Made by a program: the position numbers and the translations under genes. This document shows, one piece after another, positions 26,469-36,935 of a stretch of DNA of 64,000 bases; the first letter of the stretch is position 1; every line of letters starts with the position of its first letter. Source of the DNA: Methanogenium marinum (GTDB lineage: Archaea > Halobacteriota > Methanomicrobia > Methanomicrobiales > Methanomicrobiaceae); contig NZ_JAKELO010000002.1 in the NCBI RefSeq assembly GCF_028912405.1, positions 434,001 to 498,000 of the forward strand, given 5' to 3'. Under the pieces are notes generated by a model. That model worked only from the letters and a program-made list of their open reading frames with translations, ran no database searches and was not told where the DNA came from.

Positions 26469-28208
26469 ATGAGTACTGCCAATCCTGTAAAAATTACTGA
26501 CACGACCCTCAGGGATGCACATCAGTCTTTGATTGCAACCCGTCTCAAAACGGAGGACATGACGGAACTGGCGCATGCCATCGATTCTGTCGGATTCTTC
26601 TCGGTAGAAGCATGGGGGGGTGCAACATTCGATAGCGCGATACGGTTCCTCAATGATGACCCGTGGCAGCGCCTGCGCACCTTAAAGGAAGCGCTCCCGA
26701 ACACACCGATACAGATGCTCCTTCGCGGGCAGAATCTTGTCGGATACCGTCACTACCCAGACGATGTGGTGGAGAAATTCATTGAGGCTGCAAGCAAAAA
26801 CGGCGTTGATATCTTCCGTATATTTGACGCCCTGAATGATGTCCGCAATATGGAAAAATCAATGGAATCGGTGAAAAATATCGGTGCACACCTCCAGGGC
26901 ACAATATCATATACCACCAGCCCGGTGCACTCCACCGAGGGTTTCATTGAACTGGCACGGGACCTCTACGCACAGGAATGTGACTCCATATGTATCAAAG
27001 ACATGGCAGGTCTCATCATGCCGGAGGAAACACGCCAACTCATTACCGGAATGAAACGGGAGATTGACATCCCGATAGATCTCCACTGCCATTCAACAAG
27101 CGGCATTTCACCGATGAGTTACCAGGCGGCAATAGAGGCAGGGGTTGACATCCTGGATACGGCGATGTCCCCGTTTTCGATGGGAACATCGCAACCCCCG
27201 ACCGAGAGTATTGTAGCAAGTCTCATGGGGACACCGCGTGACACCGGAATTGACCTGATGAAGCTCCGGCCTGTGCGGGACATCTGTCTTACTATCCGGG
27301 AGAAGTATGGAACTCTGGTAAACCCAATTTCAGAACGGGTTGACAGCGATGTTCTTATCTATCAGCTGCCGGGCGGTATGATCTCAAATCTTGTCTCGCA
27401 GCTGAAAGAACAGGATGCCCTTGACCGGATTGAAGAAGTGCACAAGGAGATTCCGCAGGTCCGAAAAGATCTCGGGTATCCCCCGCTTGTGACACCCACG
27501 AGCCAGATTGTGGGAACACAGGCAGTCCTGAATGTCCTGATGGGCGGAGAACGTTACACGAATGTAACAAAGGAAGTCAAGGATTATGTGCTTGGCCTCT
27601 ACGGTAAACCACCGGGCCCCATCTCTGATGAGATTCGCCGGATTATTATCGGTGATGAAGAACCATTCACCGGAAGGCCCGGAGATCTCCTTGATCCTGC
27701 CTATGAGAGAATGGCAGCAGAGGCGAGAGAAGAGGGTATTGTCACAAAGGAGGAGGACATTCTCACGTATATTCTCTATCCCGCCATTGCACCCTCGTTT
27801 TTGCGTGGCGAACGTGTTGCCGAAATTATTCCACGGAAAGTGGATGCCGGGGCTACGCAGGCAAGTATGATTCCTACCTCAATGGACGTTGAGGTTGACG
27901 GTGAAATTTTCGCGGTCCGTATTCTCTCTGTCGATGGCGGCGAGGTACGGGATGCTGCATCCACCGGTTCAAAACAAATTCCCCGGACGGCAATCAAAGG
28001 CGGCGTCAAATCAAATATCCAGGGGATGGTCTTGAAAGTAGAGACCCGAATCGGCGCTGAGGTCAAAAAAGGAGACACTCTCGTTGTCCTTGAAGCAATG
28101 AAGATGGAGAACCCCATCGTCTCAACGAGGGACGGAAAGGTCACCAGCATCTTTGTGGATGTGGGTGACGCTGTCCAGAACGGGGACGTTCTGCTGGTGA
28201 TTGAATGA
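26469..28208 (+). CDS. pycB: Pyruvate carboxylase subunit B (carboxyltransferase plus biotin carrier)
   Basis: A 579-residue protein. The N-terminal HMGL/carboxyltransferase domain starts with [17 protein letters not shown] (about 9-25) and has CIKDMAGLI (about 176) and LHCHSTSG (about 203) metal-site motifs. The C-terminal biotinyl domain (about 505-579) has the acceptor Lys545 in EAMKMENP. It carboxylates pyruvate to oxaloacetate, the entry to the incomplete TCA pathway of methanogens. It lies 61 bases after the EcfT gene and overlaps pycA by four bases, in the archaeal split-subunit form. Confidence 0.93.
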   Translation: MSTANPVKITDTTLRDAHQSLIATRLKTEDMTELAHAIDSVGFFSVEAWGGATFDSAIRFLNDDPWQRLRTLKEALPNTPIQMLLRGQNLVGYRHYPDDVVEKFIEAASKNGVDIFRIFDALNDVRNMEKSMESVKNIGAHLQGTISYTTSPVHSTEGFIELARDLYAQECDSICIKDMAGLIMPEETRQLITGMKREIDIPIDLHCHSTSGISPMSYQAAIEAGVDILDTAMSPFSMGTSQPPTESIVASLMGTPRDTGIDLMKLRPVRDICLTIREKYGTLVNPISERVDSDVLIYQLPGGMISNLVSQLKEQDALDRIEEVHKEIPQVRKDLGYPPLVTPTSQIVGTQAVLNVLMGGERYTNVTKEVKDYVLGLYGKPPGPISDEIRRIIIGDEEPFTGRPGDLLDPAYERMAAEAREEGIVTKEEDILTYILYPAIAPSFLRGERVAEIIPRKVDAGATQASMIPTSMDVEVDGEIFAVRILSVDGGEVRDAASTGSKQIPRTAIKGGVKSNIQGMVLKVETRIGAEVKKGDTLVVLEAMKMENPIVSTRDGKVTSIFVDVGDAVQNGDVLLVIE

Positions 28209-29689
28209 CGTATTTTGAGAGGGTGCTCGTAGCAAACCGTGGAGAGATTGCAATCCGCGTAATGCGTGCCTGCCGTGAGATGGAGATTGAGACGGTCGCC
28301 ATCTATTCTGAACCAGACAAACATTCTCTCCATGTCAAGTACGCTGATGAATCGTTTCTCGTCGGAGAGGCACACCCGTCAAAGAGTTATCTGAATCAGG
28401 ACCGGATCATTGATATCGCAAAGAAGAGTGGTGCTGAGGCAATTCATCCCGGATACGGTTTTTTGGCGGAGAACAGTGGGTTTGCCCACCGGTGTGAAGA
28501 GGAGGGGCTGACGTTTATCGGCCCATCATGGCGCTCTATTGAAAAGATGGGGTCAAAGCTTGGCTCAAAGCACCTGATGGAGACAGTGGGAGTTCCGGTG
28601 CTGCCGTATACCCCGGACGGGGTCACCTGCGTTGACGATGCAAGGAAGATTTCCGCTGCAATAGGCTATCCAGTGATTGTCAAGGCATCGGCAGGTGGCG
28701 GCGGCATCGGGATGCAGATTGTGGAAAACGAGGCAGGTCTCGAGGAAGCAATCGAAAAGGGCATGCGTATCGCTGCATCTGCATTCGGGGACTCCACGGT
28801 CTTTATCGAGAAGTACCTGGTCAAGCCACGCCATATTGAGTTTCAGGTGCTTGCCGACCAGTGCGGCAACCAGATTCACCTGTATGACCGTGAATGCTCC
28901 ATTCAGCGGCGTCACCAGAAGTTGGTGGAGGAGGCGCCCTGCCCGATTATGACGGATGAGCTCCGGGAACGGATGGCGGAGGCAGCGCTGAAGGTGACAA
29001 AGGCAGCAGGTTACTATAATGCCGGTACGGTGGAGTTTCTTTACGCAAACGGTGAGTTTTACTTCATGGAAATGAACACCCGCCTGCAGGTCGAACACAC
29101 GGTAACAGAGATGGTGACAGGCGTTGATCTGGTGCGCCAGCAGATTGCGATTGCTGCAGGGGAAGAGCTGCCTTTTGAGCAGAGCGATATTACCCTGAAC
29201 GGTCATGCGATTGAGTGCCGGATTAATGCAGAGGACCCCCTGAATAATTTCCAGGCAGACCCAGGCAAGATTGTGCGCTACCGCTCTCCGGGAGGGCCCG
29301 GTATTCGTGTTGATTCCGGTATTCACATGGGCTATACGATTCCGCCGATGTATGACTCGATGATCTCAAAACTATGCGGGTGGGGCCGTACGAGAACAGA
29401 GTCCATTGAGCGGATGCGGCGGGCCATCTTTGAATATGTGATTCTCGGGGTGAAGACAACGCTGCCGCTTCACCATGCCATCATGAATAACCGGCACTTT
29501 ATCGCAGGAGATACTCACACACATTTCCTGCAGGAAGAGCACATGCGTGAGAATCTCAGCAGATATCTCCGGGAAGAAGAGACACGCATGCAGACTCTCG
29601 CAGACTCCCTGCGCCACGGCAAGGAAGCAGCGGCAATCTCTGCTGCAGTAAGTGTGTATATATCACAGAAACATACCCGATCCGAGTAG
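28205..29689 (+). CDS. pycA: Pyruvate carboxylase subunit A (biotin carboxylase)
   Basis: A 494-residue ATP-grasp enzyme. It has [17 protein letters not shown] at the start, the glycine-rich [14 protein letters not shown] loop (about 159-172), [16 protein letters not shown] (about 231) and the catalytic [15 protein letters not shown] (about 287-301). It carboxylates biotin on PycB using bicarbonate and ATP. The usual order in methanogens is pycA-pycB or separate; here pycB comes first with an ATGA overlap. A pyrimidine-rich tract downstream (about 29702-29750) may end transcription. Confidence 0.94.
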   Translation: MTYFERVLVANRGEIAIRVMRACREMEIETVAIYSEPDKHSLHVKYADESFLVGEAHPSKSYLNQDRIIDIAKKSGAEAIHPGYGFLAENSGFAHRCEEEGLTFIGPSWRSIEKMGSKLGSKHLMETVGVPVLPYTPDGVTCVDDARKISAAIGYPVIVKASAGGGGIGMQIVENEAGLEEAIEKGMRIAASAFGDSTVFIEKYLVKPRHIEFQVLADQCGNQIHLYDRECSIQRRHQKLVEEAPCPIMTDELRERMAEAALKVTKAAGYYNAGTVEFLYANGEFYFMEMNTRLQVEHTVTEMVTGVDLVRQQIAIAAGEELPFEQSDITLNGHAIECRINAEDPLNNFQADPGKIVRYRSPGGPGIRVDSGIHMGYTIPPMYDSMISKLCGWGRTRTESIERMRRAIFEYVILGVKTTLPLHHAIMNNRHFIAGDTHTHFLQEEHMRENLSRYLREEETRMQTLADSLRHGKEAAAISAAVSVYISQKHTRSE

Positions 29690-30164
29690 GGCGGGTAGAT
29701 TATTTCATTCGTTCCTTTTTTCTCTCTTTCTTCCTTCCCATTCTCCCTTCCTTCCAATATTCCACTGTTGAAAGAGCAGTGATTGGCCCTGCCCGGATCC
29801 TGAAAATAATTATCTATATAGTTGCATTTATTATCCAGTGTTGTCGGGGTAAATGTATGATTAATTTCTTTTTACACAGAGATACCAACATTATACTCAA
29901 AAAAGGCTCATCTCTGGATATCTCATCTCCTTTTTATTTTGGACTTAATTGTCACATTTATAGCCTTATTGTCATATTTTTGGAATTCAGGTCATTTTAT
30001 TACAGGAAATGGCAAACCAGCCATGGAATCATCTCCCATGACAAGGAGGTAATTTAACAATTGACTGCGAAAAAAATTCAAACTCCAAAGATGAAAAATC
30101 AATATCACAAGCTTTAATAAGCTACGTGACGTCCTTATTGTGCACATTGTATGTGTGATTACAT
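29690..30164. other. Intergenic region between pycA and the tRNA-Met gene
   Basis: A long C/T-rich tract lies at about 29702-29758, with T runs that could serve as an archaeal terminator. The rest is AT-rich. A 92-codon frame at 29779-30057 has no motif and no good ribosome site. A TTTAATAA box at about 30112-30119 sits about 45-50 bases before the tRNA and may be its promoter. Confidence 0.55.
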
Positions 30165-30273
30165 GCTGTCGTGGCCTAGTTGGTTAGGGCGCCAGACTCA
30201 TAGGGTTTGAGCAATTTCGGAGCGCTTTATCTGAGACATCTGGAGGTCGTGGGTTCGGGTCCCATCGACAGCA
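30165..30273 (+). tRNA. tRNA-Met (anticodon CAT, elongator) with 35-nt intron
   Basis: Acceptor arms GCTGTCG/CGACAGC pair fully, discriminator A. The anticodon stem is CCAGA/TCTGG with loop CT-CAT-A|A. The intron is 30203-30237, inserted between positions 37 and 38. The bulge-helix-bulge fits: CTCA pairs with TGAG, with 3-base bulges TAG and ACA, cut after TA and AC. The spliced RNA is 74 nt. It does not have initiator features; a tRNA-Ile2 with modified C34 is the alternative reading. Confidence 0.9.
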
Positions 30274-30363
30274 TACATTTTTACGGTTCGTTTGTCATCA
30301 CATTTCTGTTTGAGAGAGGAAACTTTCAATCCATTTATCACTGGTCAGTACACACATTTCTGA

Positions 30364-30750
30364 ATGCACCGTGAATTGGAGACACCCACTCCTGAAAATT
30401 TTGAGGCAGTTCTTGCCTATCGGGGGCTTTTAGACGGAGCAAAAATCCTGAAAGGCCACGAAGAAGAGATCAGGGAAACAGGGACATGCCCGCCAGTGAA
30501 TGAATTTGTGCGAATGCTCTATGACAATAACTGGCTCATAAATTCGCGTTGGCAGGGCTGGGCGGATGAAACAACGGGATATTTTGAAAAACCATCGCTC
30601 CTCTGTGTGGCAGAAACAGAGACCATCCGCCGTATTCTCACTGTCCACGTCCGCATCGACCGTATGATGCCAGGAGAGGTTTCGGATATTATTCAAAAAG
30701 GGTATATGCTCTCTGTGGTTAACCGAATTGCTGAAATTTATGAGTGCTGA
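30364..30750 (+). CDS. DUF6508-like small protein
   Basis: A 128-residue protein. The pattern of a helical start, VNEFVRMLYDNNWLINSRWQGW (in outline), a LLCVAETETIRRILTVHVRIDRM block and a C-terminal QKGYMLSVVNRIAEIYE is like DUF6508 proteins, in which Trp and an RxDRF-type motif are conserved (here RIDRMMPG). No enzymatic motif is visible. It stands alone between the tRNA and the permease gene. I place the family assignment at moderate confidence. Confidence 0.6.
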   Translation: MHRELETPTPENFEAVLAYRGLLDGAKILKGHEEEIRETGTCPPVNEFVRMLYDNNWLINSRWQGWADETTGYFEKPSLLCVAETETIRRILTVHVRIDRMMPGEVSDIIQKGYMLSVVNRIAEIYEC

Positions 30751-30999
30751 AGCGTTATTGAGACACCAATAACACAGACAGACACCACGGTTATCATTCC
30801 CCTCACCCGATAGACTGGATTCCCTAATACGGGACACACCCGGAACTCCTCGCGGTTTCTGGCATTATATCCCGCGGATAATTCGGGAATTCAATATATT
30901 CCTCTGCCCAAAAACGAACCGGAACACTATACTCTCTTTTTGCTACATCATCCGGCATATACAGCGTATGACACGCAGGCGGGCAAAGAGTCCTCCGGA

Positions 31000-32775
31000 T
31001 CAATACATCGGCCAGAAAGTGAGGAGGAGCGGGACAGAGACGATTACGATGATTATCTCAAGTACTGCCCCCATCCTCCAGTAGTCAGTAAAGAGATACC
31101 CTCCCGGCACCATGACAAGCGTATTCGACTGGTGCCCGATCGGGGTTAAAAAGGCGCAGGATGCCCCAATTGCAACAGCCATCAGGAACGGATCTATGGA
31201 GGCACCAAGGCCGTTCGCAATTCCTATCGCAATTGGTGCCATCAAAACCGCAGAGGCTGCATTGTTCACCAGATCCGAGAGGAACATGGTGATAACCAGA
31301 AGCAGGACGAGCGTCGTTTCGGGCGGAAAGATGGATGCACCAGTAACAATACTCCCAGCGATAAGTGCTGCCCCGCCGCTTGTCTCAAGCGCCTGGCCGA
31401 CAGGTATCATCGCACCAAGAAGAATGATAATCGGCCACTCCACACTCTCATACGCTTCACGCAGAGAGACAATGGAGGCCAGGATCATCAAAACAACCGC
31501 GGCACTAAAGGTGATCTGAACCGGCATGATTCCAAGGGCAGATATTCCAAGGGCTGTCCCGAAGATTCCCATCGCAAGCAGGAGTGTTTTTTGCCCCCCA
31601 ATCCGAAGACCCCGTTCAGCAAGCGGGAGACAACCAATTTTCGGAAGGGCTGTCTGGAGGGCATCTTTCTTTCCCTGAAGAAGAAGGATATCACCCGGCT
31701 GGAAACGAATCTGGTTCAGCCGATCCCGGAGACGCCCCCCTTCCCGTGCTACAGCAAGGAGATTGATTCCATGAATCCAGCGAAGGTTTGCTGAATACGC
31801 AGTTTTATCCAGTATCGGGGAATCCGGTTTTACAATAGCCTCAGTGATCCCAATCGTATCGGATCCGATCATCTCTTCCGAGAGATCTACCTTCCCAACG
31901 AGTTCGAGACGTGTAGCATCCAGAAGAGTCTGCAGGTCTTTTGAATCTGCCCTGATTATAAGGATGTCATTCTCCAGTATCGTCTCGTATATTGATGGTG
32001 CGACGATCTTTCGGGTATTTCGTATCAGCCCGACCACCACCATCTCTGCCTCGGTGGCAGTACTAATGTCGAGGATCATCTTTCCTGCAAGTTTTGATTT
32101 CTCCGGAACTTTGACCTCAGTAAGATAATCCCTGACGGCAAAAAGCTCCTCTTTTGATGCCGGACTCTGCCGGGACGGGACAAGTCTCCATCCTAAAAAA
32201 GAGATGAAGAGGATTCCACAAATGGCCACACCAATCCCGACATAGGCAAAGTCAAAGATCAGAAATGGAGAGCCCCCATTCTGTGCACGATAGCTGGCAA
32301 TGATGATATTGGGAGGAGTACCAATGAGGGTTGTCATCCCACCAAGAAGAGAGCCAAATGCTATTGGCATCAGGAGGTAGGAAGGAGACCTCCCGCTTTT
32401 CCGGGCAGTCCGGATGGCAACCGGCATCATCAGGGCAAGTGCCCCGATATTATTCATAAATCCTGAGAGGACGGCGACGATACCAGTGAGCGAGAAGATC
32501 TGCCGGACCTCCCCATCCCCGACCCGTGAAACCCACCGGGCCAGGATATCAACCAGACCGGAGTTCTGAAGTCCCTTGCTGAGAATCAGAACAGCTGCAA
32601 CGGTGATCACCGCCGGATGGCCAAACCCAAGGAAGGCATCCATCGGGTCGACGATGCCGGTAATGGTGACTATGAGAAGTGCTATCAGGGCAACAATGTC
32701 ATAACGGACCCTGCCTGTTGCAAAGAGGATCAGCGCAAGGATGAGAGTTCCAAAGACAATTGCCAGATCGAACAT
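31000..32775 (-). CDS. SLC13-family permease with two RCK_C domains
   Basis: A 591-residue transporter. The N-terminal helices (1-200) include GFMNNIGALALMMPVAIR (about 105-122) and LIGTPPNIIIAS (about 150), the family's paired SNT-like loops. A central cytosolic part (about 205-375) has two TrkA_C/RCK_C domains (EAEMVVVGLIRN...ENDILIIRAD and INLLAVAREG...PGDILLLQG). The C-terminal helices (about 385-590) repeat NNAASAVLMAPIAIG near 500. The domain order matches bacterial YfbS/SLC13 permeases for sulfate, dicarboxylates or other anions. The substrate is not clear. Confidence 0.85.
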   Translation of the reverse strand: MFDLAIVFGTLILALILFATGRVRYDIVALIALLIVTITGIVDPMDAFLGFGHPAVITVAAVLILSKGLQNSGLVDILARWVSRVGDGEVRQIFSLTGIVAVLSGFMNNIGALALMMPVAIRTARKSGRSPSYLLMPIAFGSLLGGMTTLIGTPPNIIIASYRAQNGGSPFLIFDFAYVGIGVAICGILFISFLGWRLVPSRQSPASKEELFAVRDYLTEVKVPEKSKLAGKMILDISTATEAEMVVVGLIRNTRKIVAPSIYETILENDILIIRADSKDLQTLLDATRLELVGKVDLSEEMIGSDTIGITEAIVKPDSPILDKTAYSANLRWIHGINLLAVAREGGRLRDRLNQIRFQPGDILLLQGKKDALQTALPKIGCLPLAERGLRIGGQKTLLLAMGIFGTALGISALGIMPVQITFSAAVVLMILASIVSLREAYESVEWPIIILLGAMIPVGQALETSGGAALIAGSIVTGASIFPPETTLVLLLVITMFLSDLVNNAASAVLMAPIAIGIANGLGASIDPFLMAVAIGASCAFLTPIGHQSNTLVMVPGGYLFTDYWRMGAVLEIIIVIVSVPLLLTFWPMY

Positions 32776-33125
32776 GGATGATCAGTGTTTCCTGATGATA
32801 CAGGGTGATGATAATGAAGATATACCTTCCCCAGGGTATCGGGATGACGAATATCTGAAAACCGGTCTCACCAGATGTGAGTGTGTCAGGTCCATGAACT
32901 AATACCAAGAGAGAGGGAAATATTCGGGAAGCTGTTTAACCGGATGGAGAAGGGAAACTTCGGCGATACAACGCCATGCAGTGCCTTCCGGCTATCCCCA
33001 TGCAAAGCATACACTTTCACAGGAGGAGTGTACCAAAAATCCTGTTCAGACCACCCTATTGTATGTAATGAAACCACACACTTCAGAAAATTCTGTTCAA
33101 ACCATTTTGAAAAAAATAAGAATTA
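32776..33125. other. Intergenic region between SLC13 permease and Cache lipoprotein genes
   Basis: Both flanking genes are on the minus strand. I see no gene with a ribosome site and no tRNA or repeat. An A-rich stretch at about 33100-33120 borders the lipoprotein gene's stop. Confidence 0.5.
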
Positions 33126-34814
33126 TCAGGCAACTTCCCCCGCATAAATCCCTGACCCAACAAAATACTCATCCAGAACGGGTGCTACATAGCAGAACCT
33201 AAGTTCCTCATTTCCCGTATCAGGATTCTCACAAACCACATAGACACACCCACCACCCCGCTGTGCTGCATCAATCTCGAGTTTGACTGCTTCAACCCCA
33301 TATGCATCAGTAAAGTTCAGGCGGTCAACCCCTGTCATCTCCGGCTGGAAGGGGAGGTTGAGACAGGTGCCGATCATATCATACGCAAATACATAATCAG
33401 CGCCGTTCCCGAATCTATCGCTCATCGCTGCAAAGAGTTCGCTCTCGTTTCCGTATGCAGATGACGTCAGGGCAAAAGCCTGTGCCTCTTTCACACGACT
33501 CACAAGAGCGTCAATTGCCGTCTGATTCAGCGCGACATTCATCTCCGGAATATAGATACCTGAACCCACATACCAGGTCTCATCAACGGGCCTGATTGTG
33601 ACAATTTTCAGTTCTTCCCGATAGTTTTCTGATGGATTCGGGAAGGTAAAGTACAGGTACCCGCCACCACGGGCCACAATATCCATACAACTCTTTGCGA
33701 TCTCAAGCCCATTTTCATCTGCCAACTTCATCCGGTTTTCACCTACAATCCCTGACTGATAGGGGTGGGCAAGTGTGGTACCGTTCATATCATAGGCAAA
33801 GATGTAGAGCTCACCATCAATGAAATCGCCTTCCGGATCGTTAAAAGCCTGAAGAGCCACATCCCTGCCGTTCTGTTGGGCAAAGACGGTCGCTTCTTCG
33901 ACGAAGATAGTCATGGAAGCAATATCTGCATCCAGTGTCTCGTCAGCACGCGGAGTAGGCACCGGTGTCGGGGATGCACTGTCATCAACGTTGTGAATGA
34001 CTGCCACTCTCCATTCCGTACCGTCAAAGGAAACCGTTGACCAGAAGATCTCACGGACCGCTTCCCTCTTCCAGTCTCCATCCCAGAAAGTGTATTCTCC
34101 CCGGCCCGATGACTCTGCAACAACCTTCTCTGCCAGTCTGGGTATCTCTGTTGACTGGTAGAGAGGATCCGTGAAGGTGTTCTTCGCCACTTCCTCTTCA
34201 TTGGTCTCATAGAGAATCGTACCATCCGTCTGCAGGACCATGAACTCATATCCCGTCTCTTCAGTAAGGGGACGGAAATACTGGCGCAAAAATATCTCCG
34301 GCCGGAAGGTGAGACTCGTGTATCCCAGATAGGTGTCCCCGGAAAATACCGGATAATTGAGTGCTACACCGGCAAATCCTTCCTCAAGCATGAAAAGGTC
34401 ACTTAACACCGGTTCTTTCACTTCATTTGTATACTGCGCCCCAGGCTGGTAGCTAAGATCTGTGCCAATAATGGTATCGTAGTGCACCGGCGCTGCTGCG
34501 GTGACGATTCCTTTTGAATCTATCACCAGTGAAGAGATGACATCGGGAGACACGCCAGCAAGCTTCTCCTGCAATACTTCTCCTGCCGCATCACCCGTGA
34601 TACCGCTTTCGGATAATTTCTCAGCACTCTTTGCGTTGCTCTCCTGCAACTGAGAAAGACCGGCAAAGACGTCCGCGGTTGCGTTTTCCAGAAGAGTAGT
34701 CATCTCTGCATCTCCCGGTGTCGCTGCCGGTTCGTCAGGAGTAGTGGTGCATCCTGCTGACAATAAACAGAGGCAGAGCCCCACAAGAACAATACCCGTG
34801 ATTCGGTTAACCAT
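33126..34814 (-). CDS. Cache-domain lipoprotein with three sensor modules
   Basis: A 562-residue secreted lipoprotein with lipobox LSAGC (Cys22). A double-Cache-like region (about 40-275) contains SSLVIDSKGIVTAA and YEFMVLQTDGTILYE. Two single-Cache modules follow at about 295-425 and 440-560, each ending in WYVGSGIYIPE or YFVGSGIYAGE with the YDM-G-T-LAHP/LNLP ligand pattern. No signalling domain, HAMP or transmembrane helix follows. It could bind small carboxylates and pass them to a partner receptor or transporter. Adjacent genes give no hint of the ligand. Confidence 0.8.
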   Translation of the reverse strand: MVNRITGIVLVGLCLCLLSAGCTTTPDEPAATPGDAEMTTLLENATADVFAGLSQLQESNAKSAEKLSESGITGDAAGEVLQEKLAGVSPDVISSLVIDSKGIVTAAAPVHYDTIIGTDLSYQPGAQYTNEVKEPVLSDLFMLEEGFAGVALNYPVFSGDTYLGYTSLTFRPEIFLRQYFRPLTEETGYEFMVLQTDGTILYETNEEEVAKNTFTDPLYQSTEIPRLAEKVVAESSGRGEYTFWDGDWKREAVREIFWSTVSFDGTEWRVAVIHNVDDSASPTPVPTPRADETLDADIASMTIFVEEATVFAQQNGRDVALQAFNDPEGDFIDGELYIFAYDMNGTTLAHPYQSGIVGENRMKLADENGLEIAKSCMDIVARGGGYLYFTFPNPSENYREELKIVTIRPVDETWYVGSGIYIPEMNVALNQTAIDALVSRVKEAQAFALTSSAYGNESELFAAMSDRFGNGADYVFAYDMIGTCLNLPFQPEMTGVDRLNFTDAYGVEAVKLEIDAAQRGGGCVYVVCENPDTGNEELRFCYVAPVLDEYFVGSGIYAGEVA

Positions 34815-34919
34815 TGCTGAAAATTAGTGCTTCTGTTACTATTAAATGATGAGAATTGAACGTCCCGCCAATTACGGAACAAAGGCAAAGCAGAAATCAG
34901 GGACAGAACAAAAAAAAAC

Positions 34920-36110
34920 TTATTGTGGGGTTATCCGAATCTCTTCAAGCACATCAGCGACTATTTTAATGCCGGTCATGATCTGCTCTTCATCCGAATT
35001 GGAGAAATTAATCCGTGCCGTAGACTCCCCACCGCCATCTGCATAGAATGGTGTACCCGGCAGGATAGCTACCTTCTGTTTCAGGGCAGCGTCAAAGAGA
35101 CGGGTGGATGAGACACCCTCAGGAAGCGTCAGCCAGACAAACATCCCGCCCGTTGGCCGGGTGAAAGAGACATCGTCCGGGAAGCACTCCTCCATCCGGG
35201 AGACCATCCATTCAGCACGTTTCCGGTACTCTTCATTGATAACTGCGATATGGGCGTTGATGTCGTTTGTTTCCAGATATTTTGACAGGATACGCTGGGA
35301 GAGGTAGTTTGAATGCAGATCAGACGCCTGTTTTGCGATGAGAACCTTATCCATGACCTCTGCAGGAGCACAGACCCATCCCATCCGCATACCGGGTGAG
35401 AAAATCTTTGAAAACGACCCTGTCAGAACACCCTCGCCATCCATATATGCACTGACAGGCCTTCGGGCAACACCGTCAAACTGCAGTTCCCCGTATGCAT
35501 CGTCTTCTATAAACGGCACATCACTTTCGCAGAGGATGGCCGCGAGATCGCGTCGCCGGTTCTCTGAGTAGGTAATTCCGGAAGGATTCTGTGAGTTCGG
35601 AATGCCATACATAAACTTCGGGGATGATGTATTCAGGACATCGGCAAGCTGCTCCAGGTCAGGACCTTCCTCATTCAGGGAGACCGAAAGGAATTCCGGC
35701 TGAAACATAGAGAAGGACTGAATGGCACCCAGATATCCAGGGTCTTCAACAACGACAGAATCGCCTTTATCAAGGTAGACTTTTCCGACCAGATCCAGAC
35801 ACTGTTGGGACCCGTTTGTGATCAGAATCTGATCAGCATCAACAGAAAGACCATACCGGGTACGGTATCGTTCTGCAATCCATTCCCGCAGAGGGGGGTG
35901 TCCTTCTGTTGTCGAGTACTGAAGCGCTGTCTTGCCATCCTCTTTCAGCAGTGCTGCTGCCGCATTCTGTATCCCCTCATCATCGATGAGATTGGGATTG
36001 GGAAGGCCGCCTGCAAAGGAGATAATCTCCGGATCTGCGGTGACCTTCAGTATCTCACGAATAAAAGACTTCTGTGTTGAGCAGATTCTCTCCGAGTACC
36101 GATGGTTCAT
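34920..36110 (-). CDS. PLP-dependent aminotransferase, class I (2-aminoadipate/MocR-like)
   Basis: A 396-residue fold-type I aminotransferase. It has ISFAGGLPNPNL (about 29), the Y-type YSTTEGHPPLREW (about 65), ITNGSQQCLDL (about 95), the PLP-stacking GIPNSQNPSGIT (about 168), Asp/Tyr in IEDDAYGEL (about 200) and the Schiff-base Lys in GSFSKIFSPGMRMGW (about 232-246). The pattern is that of LysN/kynurenine-type enzymes with broad substrate range. The amino donor and acceptor are not given by context. Confidence 0.88.
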   Translation of the reverse strand: MNHRYSERICSTQKSFIREILKVTADPEIISFAGGLPNPNLIDDEGIQNAAAALLKEDGKTALQYSTTEGHPPLREWIAERYRTRYGLSVDADQILITNGSQQCLDLVGKVYLDKGDSVVVEDPGYLGAIQSFSMFQPEFLSVSLNEEGPDLEQLADVLNTSSPKFMYGIPNSQNPSGITYSENRRRDLAAILCESDVPFIEDDAYGELQFDGVARRPVSAYMDGEGVLTGSFSKIFSPGMRMGWVCAPAEVMDKVLIAKQASDLHSNYLSQRILSKYLETNDINAHIAVINEEYRKRAEWMVSRMEECFPDDVSFTRPTGGMFVWLTLPEGVSSTRLFDAALKQKVAILPGTPFYADGGGESTARINFSNSDEEQIMTGIKIVADVLEEIRITPQ

Positions 36111-36165
36111 TAGAATAATATGTACCGGTGAGAAAGAAAACCATGTTCATTTGGTCAAAAAGATA

Positions 36166-36828
36166 TTACCATCCCTTGCGTCCCCCTGCTTTTTTGATGC
36201 AGTCAGCAGATTCATATTCGGGATTATTGACGGATTCTGTTACCTGAACCATCTCCATCCCTGCTTCCGGGTATGGCTCCAGAACATCCGGGACGTACGG
36301 GCCAAAAAGCCAGGGCGTTACATCTTCCTCCAAAAGGATGACAGGCATGCGGTTGTGAACACGGCCGACAAGGTCATTAGAGGGACAGGTGATGATGGTA
36401 AAGGTGGGTTTCAGCATCCCGGATACCGGATCGGCCCACCAGTTACAGAGGCCGGCCAACCCAAAGATCGGCCGGGACGGGATGGTGAAATAGAAGGGAG
36501 AAGAAGTTCCGCTCTCCCCCTCCCATTCATAAAACCCGGACACAGGAATGATGCAGCGTGCATGTTCCACAAGATCCAGGAAATTTGCCTTCTCATCAAG
36601 CGTCTCTGCCCGGGAGTTTGCCAGCCATTTACCGGATTCATCACCCATTTTTCGTGCAGGAACCAACCCCCACCGGGCCGTAATACAGGCAAGAACATCC
36701 CCCTCTACCACTAGGACAGGGGCCTCCTGTGTCGGGGCAATATTATAGCGGTCCTCCATATCCCCACAGGAGATACCAAAGACAGAGGCAAAATCTTCGG
36801 TATGGGTAAGGGTATAACGCATGCACAT
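36166..36828 (-). CDS. SRAP domain protein (HMCES/YedK-like)
   Basis: About 220 residues. I set the start at ATG 36828 because the next codon is the catalytic Cys2 (MCMRYT); starts farther upstream would bury it. Other active-site residues follow: Asn in LANSRAETLD, Glu in VSGFYEWEGE and His in GRVHNRMPVIL. SRAP proteins make a thiazolidine link with abasic sites in single-stranded DNA to shield them. Position 3 is Met where the family normally has Gly (MCGRY). It diverges from the small 36.9-kb gene. Confidence 0.87.
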   Translation of the reverse strand: MCMRYTLTHTEDFASVFGISCGDMEDRYNIAPTQEAPVLVVEGDVLACITARWGLVPARKMGDESGKWLANSRAETLDEKANFLDLVEHARCIIPVSGFYEWEGESGTSSPFYFTIPSRPIFGLAGLCNWWADPVSGMLKPTFTIITCPSNDLVGRVHNRMPVILLEEDVTPWLFGPYVPDVLEPYPEAGMEMVQVTESVNNPEYESADCIKKAGGRKGW

Positions 36829-36935
36829 GGCAAGGGGATTGTTGTCAAACAGGGTTATAAATACTCTCCTGCATCTGAAAAGAGGGATTAAGCCATCCGG
36901 GATCAAATGCTGAACTATTCAAGGTGAAGAAAAAT

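Noticed and set aside
29779-30057. 92-codon frame before the tRNA-Met gene
   Set aside because: No motif, no ribosome site and a skewed hydrophobic composition typical of AT-rich non-coding DNA.
30165-30273. tRNA-Ile2 or initiator tRNA-Met
   Set aside because: The acceptor stem lacks initiator features, and intron position and anticodon context fit elongator Met best. Ile2 cannot be ruled out completely without modification data.
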